Assembly: GCF_000004195.4 (NCBI RefSeq)
Contig: NC_030678.2
Location: 35,755,701-35,819,700 of the forward strand
Origin: Xenopus tropicalis
Lineage: Eukaryota > Chordata > Amphibia > Anura > Pipidae
DNA length: 64,000 bases
Direction: 5' to 3'
Part shown: positions 22,101 through 33,990 of the stretch, piece after piece
Position numbering within the stretch: position 1 is the stretch's first letter
How the letters are laid out: each line of letters starts with the position of its first letter
The notes under the pieces: generated by a model
What the model was told of the DNA's origin: nothing
Databases searched by the model: none
Seen by the model: only the letters and a program-made list of their open reading frames with translations
Made by a program: the position numbers and the translations under genes

Positions 22101-22391
22101 CAGTAATGCCCAACCAGTGGCTCACATGTTGCTCACCACTCCCTTTGGTGTTGCTCCCAGTGGCCTCAAAGCAGGTGCCCATTTTTACATTTCTGACTTG
22201 TAGACAAGTTTTGGAAGCACAGAGACACAGTTTTACTCCAAGCAGAGCCTCCTGCAGGCCAGCAGTCAAATGGAGCTACCAAATAGCCAATCACAGTGCT
22301 TATTTGGCATCCTCAAGGATTTTCATGCCTGTGTGGCTCACCAACACTTTTCACATGTGGCTCACAATTAAAAAAGGTTGGGGATCCCTGC
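22101..22391 (-). mobile_element. hAT-like element, family A (copy 4)
   Basis: Reverse copy from cagtaatgcccaaccagtgg to ggttggggatccctg, abutting a family-D half element. Flanks do not match, which suggests a deletion took the right flank with the rest of family D. Confidence 0.85.
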
Positions 22392-22499
22392 TCTAGACAA
22401 ATGCCGCCAGTAGCCCCCTAGACTTGATGGCTATGTTGACTCTATTTCTGGAAAATGTACACTAATTTTCTACTGCTTCTGTTGCTTATATTTTCTCAG

Positions 22500-22566
22500 T
22501 GAGTCGAGAAACTTAAAAGCTTTGATATTTAACTCCCGAAATCTGCAGGCGCCTTTCTAGCTCTGG
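22500..22566 (+). other. Splice-bounded segment without open frame (possible non-coding exon)
   Basis: A long pyrimidine-rich acceptor (gcttatattttctcag) and a consensus donor (ctctgg|gtaagt) bracket 67 nt. Every frame has a stop, so it could only be an untranslated or lncRNA exon. It may be chance. Confidence 0.2.
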
Positions 22567-23879
22567 GTAAGTCTGTGCCACTAAACGTGTTGTGTGCGCA
22601 TTCCAGTGAACAATAGAATAAGCCGGCAGTTCTGTACACAGGCGATAAGACACAATGTAAGACACTTCTAATGCTCGGCTAGATTGTATAAATAGGCATT
22701 AGGTGTCTAATGCACATCCCTGAGTGGCTTACTTTGCTTATGAAGTGGCTCATCATGGCCTTATTGCTTACATAAATCTTTTCATTTTACATTTTCTTTT
22801 ATTGCCTAGTTTTGTTTGGTGCTTTTGCAGAATGTGAAATACAGAATGTGGAATATTCAGCTGGAAGCCGGATCCCGTCGTTGAATCCATTAGAATGCAC
22901 TCCTAATGCACGCTGGAGGACCAATCAAACCAGGGCAAAGTCACTCTACTCCTCATAGAAACAGAAATTCTAATCACTCAAAAGAATGTGACACTGATCA
23001 ACTAAAATAAAAAGAAGTGAAAGGAAGATAAGAGGCACTTTTTTTGGAGGAATCTGTACATCTCCGGGGAGAAAGAAACAGCAGAGGAGAGGTGATTACA
23101 GAGCATGTAAATCAGCTGAGCCATGGAAGTACGGGGCACGGATTTAGCAGACCTCCTGCAGAATCACTAGCGTGTGCTGTATAAATCCAAGGCGTGCTGA
23201 GTAGGGCTGCTCCATGTTTAATGTGCCATAATATATACACTAGCAATGGAATCATGGGTGGAAATTAACTAGTAGGGTGAAAGGCAGTGCCCCTCGCTTT
23301 TCTTTTTAACAGTTGCTGTAAATACTAGAATTTAGTGGATTCTTTAATATATTGCTTTATTCACACTGACCCTGCTGATTTCCAGCTTGCACTCATCCAG
23401 ATGTTTGTTTATTTACTACTCACAGTTACTGCATAAAGCAACGAGTTCTGTGCATGACGCCTGCTTTTCACTGCTGAGGTTATTGGCAATCCCAAGTACA
23501 AAAGACATTTGGTAAATACTAAGAACTGGCTTTGCATCTCTTTCTTAAATGAGCTACAAAATGTGCCATAACATTGGCAATCCTAAATATTGCTTTTGCT
23601 TAGCTTCCCAGTTTTCTGAATTGCAAACAAGGTCAAGATCAGTGAACAAACGTAATAATCCAGCGCTTGGAGGTACAAAGGGATTTATATAGACCCATAA
23701 TGGCCAGATTATAGACACAGTGTGGGTTCACACTAAGGCAGGAGACAGGGAAAATAGCAGTAGCAGGTGTCTATATGGAAAATTGGAACCAGTGAAACCC
23801 AAAAGCCTCCAGTGGCTCAGTAGGATACTACACCTCCTGAATGCCATGTAGACCAGGGTTCCAGACCTGACAAAAAGAT
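22567..23879. other. Unique DNA, no gene seen
   Basis: Repeat-poor. 22860-23240 has more CpG than its surroundings but no exon signature. Confidence 0.35.
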
Positions 23880-24044
23880 CTGCTGATGCATGTGCAGTAG
23901 AGTGAAAAAGCTAGCTTTTTTTGTTAAAGTTCGGCTTTTCACTCTACTGCACGTGAGCACCTAGTGTAAATAAGGAAGGACAGGAAGAGCATTGCTTGCT
24001 AATATTTGGCACCTCCCAGTGATTGAACTTTCCCTCTGCTTTAA
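23880..24044. mobile_element. T2/Kolobok-like fragment (right half)
   Basis: The palindrome gcagtagagtgaaaaagc ... cggcttttcactctactgc matches the centre of the complete element at 13012. The right end actttccctctgctttaa keeps the TTAA terminus. Confidence 0.75.
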
Positions 24045-26183
24045 GAAACTGGTGATGATGGTTACTGACATATGTAGGCATGTATCTGCAGTATAGATGG
24101 ATCCTACATAATGCTTAGTATCAGTACAGTAGGCTCTATGCACTGCCAATTACTATGTCCATATGTTCAGGGAGGGCATGTGTACACTTTCTAGCTTCCT
24201 GCATTCTTGTTCCCTACATCTTTCTTGAGGCTAGGTCAGTATCTTGACTCAGGCCACCGCTAAAACTGTTTCAATGCAGACAAAATACAAAGCAAGCACC
24301 AAGATATACCAAGATATATACGCTATAACGTGCAACCAGCTATATCATGCTGGGAATGCTTTACCAACAGCATTTGGTTAACCTACTGGAACAATGAGAA
24401 ACTTGTTGGACTGAGGGTGTTTGAGTTTAGCCTCCAGCAGCATGGTGATATTAAATCACCAATACATTAAATTCAACAGGGAAATAAACCATATTTTCAA
24501 AATATGAACATATGAATTTTCAGTACATCCTATGGTTCTGCATTCACCCAATCAACAAGATTTAGGCAGGTGTTTGGTTGAGACTCATATACTTGTATAA
24601 CCAACTATAGGTGACAGTAGTTAGAGATCCAATATGAAACCTCAAGAAAGCAGTGGTGCACAGATGCAAAGTAGAAGAGGGATAGCCAATGACAACCTTG
24701 TATCCACACAAGCAAATACAGGCTTCAGTTCCCTATCAGGTCTGCCTGGTTCCTATTCTACAGTACAGTGCACTAAGTGCTGCCGGCCCCCCGGTCTAGC
24801 CTGGGAAAGGAGGCAGCAGGAAGTGGAACAAATGGGCAAGACTTGTAGGGTTTTTTGGTAAATTTCCAATAAATCAGCCTACACTTTCAGCCGAACACTT
24901 TCCTTATATTTAGAGGAGTATAATGCATATTCTTGCTTTTTACAAAACCTGTATATTTCCAGGGAATGCTGAAACCATGTGGTTACCTTGCATGCTGCAT
25001 CCCAAGTTCATTATAGATTCCATTCCAAAAGACTTTGTAAATGGAACAATACTAATGCAATTTATCCTGTACAGCTCCCCCTAAAGGGCAGTGCCCTGCA
25101 TTTTTATGAGTCGTGGGCAGGGTACAGCTGACCCCACAAACAAGAGTCCTACAGCAAGCATCTAAAGGACATAGATTAATGTATGAAACTGTTATATAAA
25201 GAGTCCTGTACACAATATGAAACCACTCTCAGTGCCACCCCTTTCTGCATAGTGGAGTAGGCCCCAGGAACTGAGCTTGATATTGGTAACTACTGCAGTC
25301 AGTATTTGATTCCAGTTAGACATTACAGCTTTTGTCTGCATGAAAGTAAATATGGACATATACTATAAATTCATTTTTGGAGCATGGGAAATGCAGAGCT
25401 AAAGGTTACAATAAGCATTCATTTTTAAAGCCAACACAGCACGAGTGGGGCTGGACCTGCTGGGCCTCTCAGCCATTGTTAACTGCTTCCCCTGCTGCCC
25501 CGATGTTTATTTTCTTATCTGAGCTCCTGTATGTACTGTTAATTACCTTTGTGAAATACGTTAAGCATTTACAGCTCTATATGAATTAATATATACTTAG
25601 TATTTGTGCGGCGTGTGACTCTATGGGAATGAATAGTTAATCACTAGGCAGAGTTGTTTTCTGCTAAGTGAAGGCCCCTTTTCCTTTTGTCTCCCTCCAA
25701 ACCAGTAGACTTTGACCATTTTATCAGTAAGCGTGCAGTTCCTAAAATGCAGAACACAACAATGGTTTGGTTTCTTTGTTCTCTTTAATGGTGTGTCTCA
25801 TTATTTCTGTTCCAAATTATGTTTCCCTTTTAAACCTTGGCATTTTGTTTCTTTTGTTCTTTTATAGAAATCTTGATGTTGAGTTATATAAATAACTGCT
25901 AAGTATGGTGTTCACTGGGTGAAAGTGATTGCTGAAATACTGTATGTGAACGTTTTATAAAGTTTTGTGTAAATTAAAATTGAGGCTGGGTGTGACTCGT
26001 TACTTTTCCTCAGTTGTACACATTATAATTGTGACTTACTGTATTTGCCCTGTGGTTTCCTTTTCCTCTTCAAAATTATGCTGTGGCACTAACCTGCTGT
26101 ATTTGGGTAAGGGCAGGGGAACACAAAGTGAGTTGTCCACCTCGGCCTGTGTTTTCCATCTTCATTTATAGTGTCGGCCTGTG
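24045..26183. other. Unique DNA, no gene seen
   Basis: Open frames at 24634-24861 and 25377-25589 lack splice signals. 25515-25590 resembles the tail of a short retroelement. Confidence 0.35.
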
Positions 26184-26253
26184 CGTAGCTACACAGAGCA
26201 GATTTTAGCACGAAAATGCAGTTTTCTGTGCCGCTGTCTGTTCTGTGTAGCTC
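26184..26253. mobile_element. Small palindrome, likely miniature element core
   Basis: gtagctacacagagcagatt is the inverse of tctgttctgtgtagctcc, with gcacgaaaatgcag in the loop region. Outer limits are unclear. Confidence 0.45.
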
Positions 26254-28319
26254 CACACAGATGCCACGTGTGCGAATGGAGCTACGAGAAGGAGCACACA
26301 ACAGCAGATCCGCTTTCCTCTGCCTGGGTAACAAAATGCACCATTGACACCACAGGGTACTAACCCTTACTGGCCCCCTAGTTGGAGCCTCTGACTGCTC
26401 AACTAACTACCCTGACCCTGCCTCTCACACCCAGACTGAGCTATTACACAATCTATCCTGGCACTTACTTCACCTACTGGAGCCTACCTCTGTTCCAGGC
26501 CCTCTAGCACCATACCATTCCCTACATTAAGTGGGCAGAGCAAAAGAAACCAAGAAACCAATAAAAAAACTTTCCTTTATATAGATTAGAGGAAACCTGA
26601 AACCTTCTGGCCAAATACTATACAGCCAATGGACCTGCTCCCCCTCCCAATGTTAACTAACAAAGGTATCTGTCTAAGAACCCTCCTGGGTTGGTAAAGT
26701 TGGTAAAACAGCAAATGACTGGCCCAAGATGAGGCACAAACAAAGGGGCCCTACCAACAGTGGTTTACAAGGACCTAGCTAATGCTGACCCTATTACTGT
26801 GGCCTGGACTGGCCAAGTGCCACCGGAGTACTGACACCTCTTTCTCTCTCCCTCCTATCTCCCACCAACTACAGGGAGGGGTACAACTATCTTACATTAG
26901 CTGGTCTAAGTATATTGTGCTGAGCACCTTGGGCACTTCTTTGAGGGAGAAACCCTCAGGCCCTAGGCATCATTGATTATCCTTGATATTAGCCAAAGAG
27001 ACTGGGACACACTGCTTTATGTAGACTTCCCAGGGCAAAGCTTTCCCTTCCAATCTACAGTGAGGGACCAACTCATGCCAGAACATTAACCTACACTATA
27101 AACAGCATTGTCCTTGTTTCTAACTTTAAATACACATACACACTCAACCACTCTCACAAACACATTCCTTATGCTACTTTCCAACTCTTGGACATTCACT
27201 TTCACTGTGATGAACACCCCTCCAAGAAAAACTCAAGTCACTCCTGTTCAGCCCATTTCTTCTATCTTTAGTTGGACTATAACCCCCAATATCCAATTAA
27301 AAGCCAAGGACTATTTGGGATCTCGGGTGTTGTTGTTTAATAACAGCTGGGGGGCTGCTGGTTGGATTGTTAATGATGGTGGGCACATTATCTCCCCCTA
27401 TCAAGAAGGGTATATGGAACAACATGACCCCCCCCTTAAATATTTCTTTATATAGAGCCAATGTAACTAAGCAGAGCAGCTGATGTAATAGGATGAAGGA
27501 AAAAAAGCTAAAAAATTAGGATAAAATATGTAAAATATTATGCTGAACTGTATTCCATGATTACTTTAATGACATGGCAAAAAGCACATTAAAATACAGC
27601 ATGATTGATTCGCTTTAGCACGCCAGCCTGTAGCCCCGGCTCTCAAAGAGAAACCATATCTTTAGCCAAGTTCTGCAAACGCCCTTGCAGCCTGTGTTTT
27701 AAAAGCGCACGATTCCCCATGGTGATGATGAAATGAAGCTAATTGATCATTTCTGACCTGCTTTCACCACCCCCAGCTCCTGCAGCCACTGGAAACCAAG
27801 TCAAATCACTCCATTAACAAGCTTAGTTATTCACTTTTTATTTATTTTCTTTCATGGCTTCCTTCCAAAGAAATAACTGGTTCCACAAGAACAAAATCTA
27901 CGTTTTTTTTAATTATACTTTTTTTTTTTTTTGCATTTATTAAAAACTTTAAATAATATAGATAAAATCAGTACAGGGAAATGGGAAATATTAATGCACG
28001 CGGTAAATGCCAGCTTTTCCTCCTGTACAGTAAAATGACATCTTAAGGAAAGACAATCATCAGATTAAAATGATTAAGAGACTGTGTATGAGCAAAGTAG
28101 TGCCTAATGCGATTGCATGGCTGCAGGATTTCCTGGGTACTTATGTGTATCTACTTCCTTTCAGGTCATACAACACCAGTTAGGGCTTGCTTTATGCCAG
28201 GGATTGTCGATACACACTAATGATCAGATGCAAATGCCGTATGTAGCAAAGTAATGTATTCTATAGGTCTCATTTACTAATCCTACAGAGTGTAAGTGCA
28301 AGAACCCTATTAACGGTTG
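26254..28319. other. Unique DNA; 27590-27830 is a possible conserved non-coding block
   Basis: 27590-27830 is repeat-free and contains ctaattgatcattt and acaagcttagttattc, as enhancers often do. 27270-27400 resembles old repeat debris. Confidence 0.3.
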
Positions 28320-28775
28320 TTAAAGGGACAGAATATGCCTAAAAACACTGTTGCTAAAAATAAACACAATAAATAGGACTTGTGTTAGAATTACATTCTG
28401 CATATTTTTTGCCATTATAAACACTAATTAAAAACTGGGGCTATTTTCACTATTTTTCCTAAAAAATATTCCTATAAACACTAAACTTAACCCCCCATTT
28501 AACTTTGAACAAACAAACCCCTCCCTTCTCTAAGCAGCAGCCTTTGAGCAGCTCTTTATCAGGGGCTTCTCAATGGGCTGGTATTTAGATTTGTCAGCTC
28601 CTTTGAAGTTCGTCGGGATCAGGAAGTGACAGGAAATGCAAAAGCAAAACTGGCTCTATAGTCTTGTTTAGTAACCATATATATCTCTTATTTAAAATAA
28701 TAGGCAAAAAGTATGTTTAGCACAAGCCCTATTCATTCAGCTCATGTTGAGAAGGGGTGTATACTGTCTCTTTAA
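28320..28775. mobile_element. T2/Kolobok-like miniature element (subfamily 2)
   Basis: Inverted ends ttaaagggacagaatatgcc and ggtgtatactgtctctttaa with TTAA at both tips. It shares aataaacacaataaatagga with the half element at 59231. Confidence 0.8.
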
Positions 28776-29164
28776 ATAAAGGGCGTACTAGCATCTTGGG
28801 CCCTTTAGCACGTCATAGTTTGCACAAATGAATGAGGCTCAAACTAGGGCCCTTCTTACGTGCAACCCTAGATCACACCTCATAAACACATTGCTGGTGA
28901 ATTAAGGCAACACTGTATTAATTAATGATGAACACATTTTTTCACCAGGCATGGATTCATGGCCAAATGCCACATTTCACCATTGGCTAGTTTTTCGTGA
29001 AACTGCAGCAAAAATTTGGTGCAAAAAAAATGTGCCAAGAGAAAATGCCAAATGACTATTTTGGAGAAAAAAGTCATGGGCATTAAAAAAGTTGCGCATG
29101 TAAAATCATAAAAAATTGCACATGTGAAAAAAAGTTGCACAAAAGGAGTGAGAAAAAACACACA

Positions 29165-29371
29165 CTGACTTTAAGGGCAGGGGTAGATTAGTCAGGGGAG
29201 ATTAGTCGCCCAGCCTCTCAAGGCAATTTGAGGCGACTGTGGGACATCACAGCAGAGCGTATGCCATTCCACTGGCGATATACATTCTAGCCGGTGGGAT
29301 GTCATTGCAGGGAGATTAGTTGTCTGGGACAAAGAAGTTTTGTCACTGACTGACTAATCTCCCCGTGTGTC
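29165..29371. mobile_element. Palindromic element nested in family B
   Basis: gggagattagtcgcccag near the left and gactgactaatctccccgtg near the right are inverted. The interior has ccactggcgatat and its partial inverse. Confidence 0.5.
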
Positions 29372-29373
29372 CC

Positions 29374-29575
29374 AAGGCTGAAGACACACGGAGCTACTAG
29401 TTGCAGCTACTTTTTCAGAGCTACTAAGCGCCAGAAAATACCCTGCCATAGACAATACTGAGAATTGCCTCTGCTAAAAAACACACAGAGACAATTATAA
29501 GTAAATTATCAGCATTGTCTACTTTAGTAGCCACAACAAGTCGCTGCTAGTAGTAGCTCCATGTGTCTTCACCCT
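29374..29575. mobile_element. Second palindromic element nested in family B
   Basis: Inverted ends aaggctgaagacacacggag (followed by ctactagt) and tagtagtagctccatgtgtc (followed by ttcaccct). Confidence 0.65.
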
Positions 29576-29610
29576 AATGCATTTGGAGTGAGAAAAAACA
29601 CCCATTTATT

Positions 29611-29892
29611 CAGGTTCGGACTGGGCCACCGGGACACCGGGAAAAATCCCGGTAGGCCCCGGCAGCCCAGACCTGACTCTTTCCTGTGCTCCCCCTGCCC
29701 GACCGCTCCTCCCCTGACGCGTTAAATTTACACGCTCGGGGGAGGACGTCGTCAGGTGGGGGGCCCTATGAGGAGGGATGGGGGGGCCCTGTAAGGGGGG
29801 ATGGGGGGGGCCCTGCGGGCGGGGGGGGCGGCGCCTGCAGGGCCCCTGGGGCGGGAGACCCGGTGGGCCCTTCACCCCCCAGTCCGACCCTG
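29611..29892 (+). mobile_element. GC-rich hAT-like element nested in family B, with G-rich interior
   Basis: From caggttcggactgggccac to cagtccgaccctg, with flanks catttatt and catttact (7 of 8). The interior 29755-29845 holds many runs of six or more G in loose tandem units around ggggggccctg. A related fragment lies at 63632-63758. Confidence 0.8.
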
Positions 29893-30006
29893 CATTTACT
29901 TATTTGGAGTATGAAAAAAAGGACGCATTTCACAATTTTTTTTAGCAGTTTTGCCACTATTTTGGCAACGCAAAACAGGACCGATAAGCTCATCACTAGT
30001 ATTAAT

Positions 30007-31352
30007 AGAAAACGGGTACAGTATTCTGAAGCTCAAAGACCAATGGGTATAGGTCCTCCATGCAGGGCAGGTGAGCAAAGTGCAAGAAACACAATGCTTT
30101 GTACTTGGCACCCTCCTCTGTCATTATTAAATGAGCCCTTTTATGCAAAATGCTTGTTTACGCCAACTGATTTCTGCATAAAGAAGTCTGAGTGTGATTT
30201 AGCGGTGAGAGGGAAAGAGATATGAAAATACTGTTAAAAAAAGACACATGAATCTAAATCTCTAGAGTGACTGAAAATAACACAGTGCCGGTGAAATAAT
30301 GCGTGAGAAAAATAAAATGGATTTTTAAAAATGAGGTAAATGCTGTTCTGTATAATAATCACTTTACCCAATTTACCCCCAATTCAGAGCGTGCGTGTTA
30401 GTGAGTATTCCCCTGTTTACCGACTGGAATAAAATCTCATTAAAAAAAAAAAAAGAAGAAGAAACCAGAATTCTTATTCTGCAGGAAACAAAGAACTTCA
30501 GAGGAAAGTAAACATCTGTAATGCCAGATTAAAAAATAGCCACATATAAAACTTTATGCCTTATCTTTATTATTTATGCCATCCTTGGGCTGTGCCGTAA
30601 ATACAGAAATACTTTTCTCTCACATATCTAAAAAATATCAAAGTTATGACTGCAGAGTTGCTAAAGTATTTCATTCCGGTGGTGTTTGTACAGAAGGCCT
30701 TGGTATGCCGAGAAAATATACACCCCTGCTATCTGGCATTGCAACCATCCATTATATTATATTACTATATCCAACTATATATTTAATGCTTGCTTTATGG
30801 GGTTGTGTTTTCCAATCATTAGACACAAATGATAACACCCCCCTTATTATTTGGGTAAATATAAAGAGCACACATTATATGTGTAAATTTAACACTGTAA
30901 TGACAGGAATTCCTATACATTGATTCCAGTTAATACAAAGAGTAATCATTTGTGTTTTGTTTGTGATTGGACCCTGTCAGGTGTGCATAGACTTCATTGT
31001 TGATTGTTTACATCATTATCACTGCAAGGTCCCTACAGCCCAGCGTAGAACAAATAGACAGGGGTTCATTTACTTACCATGAGCGCAGTGTACAAAGTGC
31101 AATTTCTGATGCAATTGCCAGGTTTCTTTTACCTACAATGAAGTCTGGATAGTGTCACTACTAGCTAAATGACATGTGCATCCGATGCTTTAGGCTAATG
31201 TCCCATGGAAAGATTAGTCTGCAGTTTTTAAAAAGCGAGCTCCAAATACTGTAATATTTGGTGTGGTGCTAGAAATATTCTAGCCATGCCCACAGCCATG
31301 TGAATGTGATAAAATTGAGTCTCTCTTTACTGCTGTGCTGCAGGTTGGAGTG
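30007..31352. other. Unique DNA, no gene seen
   Basis: 31075-31140 (gcgcagtgtacaaagtgcaa) matches the left part of unclassified family F. The plus-strand frame at 30576-30923 has no splice support. Confidence 0.35.
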
Positions 31353-31360
31353 ATGACAAC

Positions 31361-31673
31361 TAGTGATGAGCGAATTTTTTCACCAGGCATGGATTCGCAG
31401 CGAATTTCCGCATTTCGCCATTGGCAAATTGTTTCGCGAAACTTCCATGAAAATTCGCTGCGGAAAAATTTGTTGCGTGTAATTTTTTTTTTTGTCGCGC
31501 GTCAAATCGCCCATGGTCGCGTCAAATCGAGCGCGGTTGCATAAATAAAATGCGGGTGACAAAAAAATTGACACGGGTGACAAAAAAATTGCACAACGAA
31601 TGCGTTTTGCAAATTTTTCGCCGTTTTGCAAATTTTATGGCGAAGTGAAACAGGACAGATTTGCTCATCACTA
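31361..31673 (-). mobile_element. hAT-like element, family B (complete, short form)
   Basis: tagtgatgagcgaattttttc at the left (first 15 bases diagnostic) and ttgctcatcacta at the right, with the perfect duplication atgacaac (31353-31360, 31674-31681). It lacks the long internal VNTR of the 38468 copy. Confidence 0.92.
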
Positions 31674-31832
31674 ATGACAACCCCCACCCACTTTTCCCCC
31701 ATGCACCCTGTCAGCAGAACAATGGGACAGTAACAAGATAACGGCTCCCCAGCTCCTGTGTTGCTACAAATGCTCTCCAGTGGTAGGTATGAGAATAGAA
31801 CTCAATATTAAAAGACCCAAGTCTGGCCATAA

Positions 31833-32195
31833 CTAGTGATGATCTAATCCAGGGATCCACAACCTTTTATACCATGAGCCACATTTAAATGGAAAAAGTG
31901 TTGGGGAGCAACACAAGTATGGAAAAGGTTCCTAGGGGTAGAAATAAGAGCTTTAATTGGCTACTTAATAGTCCCTATGTGGACTGGCAGCCTACAGAAG
32001 GCTCTGTTTGGCATTATACTTGGTTTTTATGCAACCAAAACTTGCCTCCTTACCAGAAATTCAAAAATAAGCACCTGCTTTGAGGCCACTGGCAGCAACA
32101 TCCAAGGGGTTTTTTGGTATCAATATGTTACTCCCGAGCCACTGGTTGGGGAACACTGATCTAATCTGTCCTGTTTTGCTCAACAATTTATTTGG
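31833..32195 (+). mobile_element. Family-B fragment split by a family-A element
   Basis: aactagtgatgatctaatc before 31850 and atctaatctgtcctgttttg after 32158 join into the family-B left end. The remainder of the family-B element is lost beyond about 32195. Confidence 0.65.
31850..32158 (+). mobile_element. hAT-like element, family A (copy 5)
   Basis: 309-bp copy from cagggatccacaacctttta to ggttggggaacactg with the perfect duplication atctaatc (31842-31849, 32159-32166). Confidence 0.9.
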
Positions 32196-32869
32196 ATGTG
32201 CGCAACCATTTCATTTGTTTTGGTAGAGTGAATTATTTTCTATATAAACAGTGTAATTGTAACCCATTAAAGTCATGACAGAATCCCTTTAACAACATCA
32301 TTATTAACCCTCCAGAGGTGATGCTAACCCCGCTCTGATAATGCTAGCTGCAACTTGCACGCAATTCACAAAAATGTGCATTCGAAATAATGAACGGTTT
32401 GGCACATCATGTGCAATTGGTGTGGAAGTAACTATACAGGAATTCTAGGTAAAAGTGCTGCATTGTGGGAAAACATACTGATGACACTTTCTATACTGCG
32501 CTGTGTGAGTAAATTAGCCATTTTTCTTTTCTGATAACAATATTCCTTTAAATTGATCATGCACATCATAAATAATAATATGCAAATATCACCTTTTTGT
32601 ATCTATGCTAATAGTTCTATTATGGCAGCCTTGCAGCACCATCATTTTAACTCATGAAGGCTTTTTAATATGATTACGTGATTTACATGAATATGCTGTA
32701 TAGCTCCCCATTATTGCAATAATCTAGACTTGGTTTGATTTATATGATATGCTGTAGCTCACTTGTGGTACTGTGTGTCTGCAGAAACTGACTTACCCAA
32801 TCTCCAAAAAGGCCAGAAAATCATAGAAATAAACTTTAACTCAACATCATATTATCCATACTGAATACA
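32196..32869. other. Unique DNA, no gene seen
   Basis: No recognised repeat or exon. Confidence 0.4.
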
Positions 32870-33762
32870 GGGAATACAGGGTTATGGGAGATAGCTCTCA
32901 GTACAAGTGAGGGAATACAGGGTTATGGGAGATAGCTCTCAGTACAAGTGAGGGAATACAGGGGTAGGGGGGATAGCTCTCAGTACAAGTGAGGGAATAC
33001 AGGGGTAGGGGAGATAGCTCTCAGTACAAGTGAGGGAATACAGGGGTAGGGGAGATAGCTCTCAGTACAAGTGAGGGAATACAGGGGTAGGGAAGATAGC
33101 TCTCAGTACAAGTGAGGGAATACAGGGGTATGGGAGATAGCTCTCAGTACAAGTGAGGGAATACAGGGGTATGGGGGATAGCTCTTAGTACAAATGAGGG
33201 AATACAGGGTTATGGGAGATAGCTCTCAGTACAAGTGAGGGAATACAGGGTTATGGGAGATAGCTCTTAGTACAAGTGAGGGAATACAGGGTTATGGGAG
33301 ATAGCTATTAGTACAAGTGAGGGAATACAGGGTTATGGGAGATAGCTCTCAGTACAAGTGAGGGAATACAGGGTTATGGGAGATAGCTCTTAGTACAAGT
33401 GAGGGAATACAGGGTTATGGGAGATAGCTATTAGTACAAGTGAGGGAATACAGGGTTATGGGAGATAGCTCTCAGTACAAGTGAGGGAATACAGGGGTAT
33501 GGGAGATAGCTCTCAGTACAAGTGAGGGAATACAGGGGTATGGGAGATAGCTCTCAGTACAAGTGAGGGAATACAGGGGTATGGGAGATAGCTCTCAGTA
33601 CAAGTGAGGGAATACAGGGGTAGGGGGGATAGCTCTCAGTACAAGTGAGGGAATACAGGGTTATGGGAGATAGCTCTCAGTATAAGTGAGGGAATACAGG
33701 GTTATGGGAGATAGCTCTCAGTACAAGTGAGGGAATACAGGGTTATGGGAGATAGCTCTTAG
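32870..33762 (+). repeat. 41-bp minisatellite, about 22 units
   Basis: Units begin gggaatacagg, continue ttatgggagatagctctcag and close with tacaagtga. Unit starts fall at 32870, 32911, 32952 and so on to 33731, exactly 21 steps of 41 bp with no insertion or deletion. Variants are substitutions only (ggttatgggag, ggggtagggg, ctcttag, ctattag). Confidence 0.97.
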
Positions 33763-33990
33763 ACTAGATTTCTGATGGCGGCCCTGCTCTTAGTACAAGT
33801 TGATCCAGGGACTGGTCCTATTGCCATCTTGGGTTCAGGAAGGAATTGTTTTCCCCCTTTGAGGCAAATTTGAAAGACTTCAAATTGAGTTTTTTGCCTT
33901 CCTCTGGATCAACTAGCAGTTAGGAAGGTTATATATAGGCATTAAGATTGAATGTGATGTAAAGGCAGGTAAAGGCTGGACTTAGTATGT
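33763..33990 (+). mobile_element. CR1/L2-type LINE 3' end
   Basis: After a 32-bp interruption the last repeat motif ctcttagtacaag runs into ttgatccagggactggtcct, attgccatcttgggttcagg and ttttttgccttcctctggat. This layout fits the 3' region of frog CR1/L2-like LINEs as I recall it. No coding part is present. Confidence 0.6.

Larger units (their letters stand above)
28923..29998 (-). mobile_element. hAT-like element, family B, carrying nested insertions
   Basis: The outer ends taatgatgaacac and gctcatcacta sit within a perfect 8-bp target duplication gtattaat (28915-28922, 29999-30006). Family-B sequence is visible at 28923-29160 and 29895-29998. About 700 bp between are other elements. Confidence 0.85.

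Noticed and set aside
29606..30225. 179-codon plus-strand frame and opposite frames
   Set aside because: Starts in the G-run interior of a nested hAT and reads through family-B sequence into its flank; no consistent codon use.
32870..33762. CRISPR-like array of repeats
   Set aside because: Units are contiguous 41-mers with no unique spacers, in eukaryotic DNA; it is a minisatellite.
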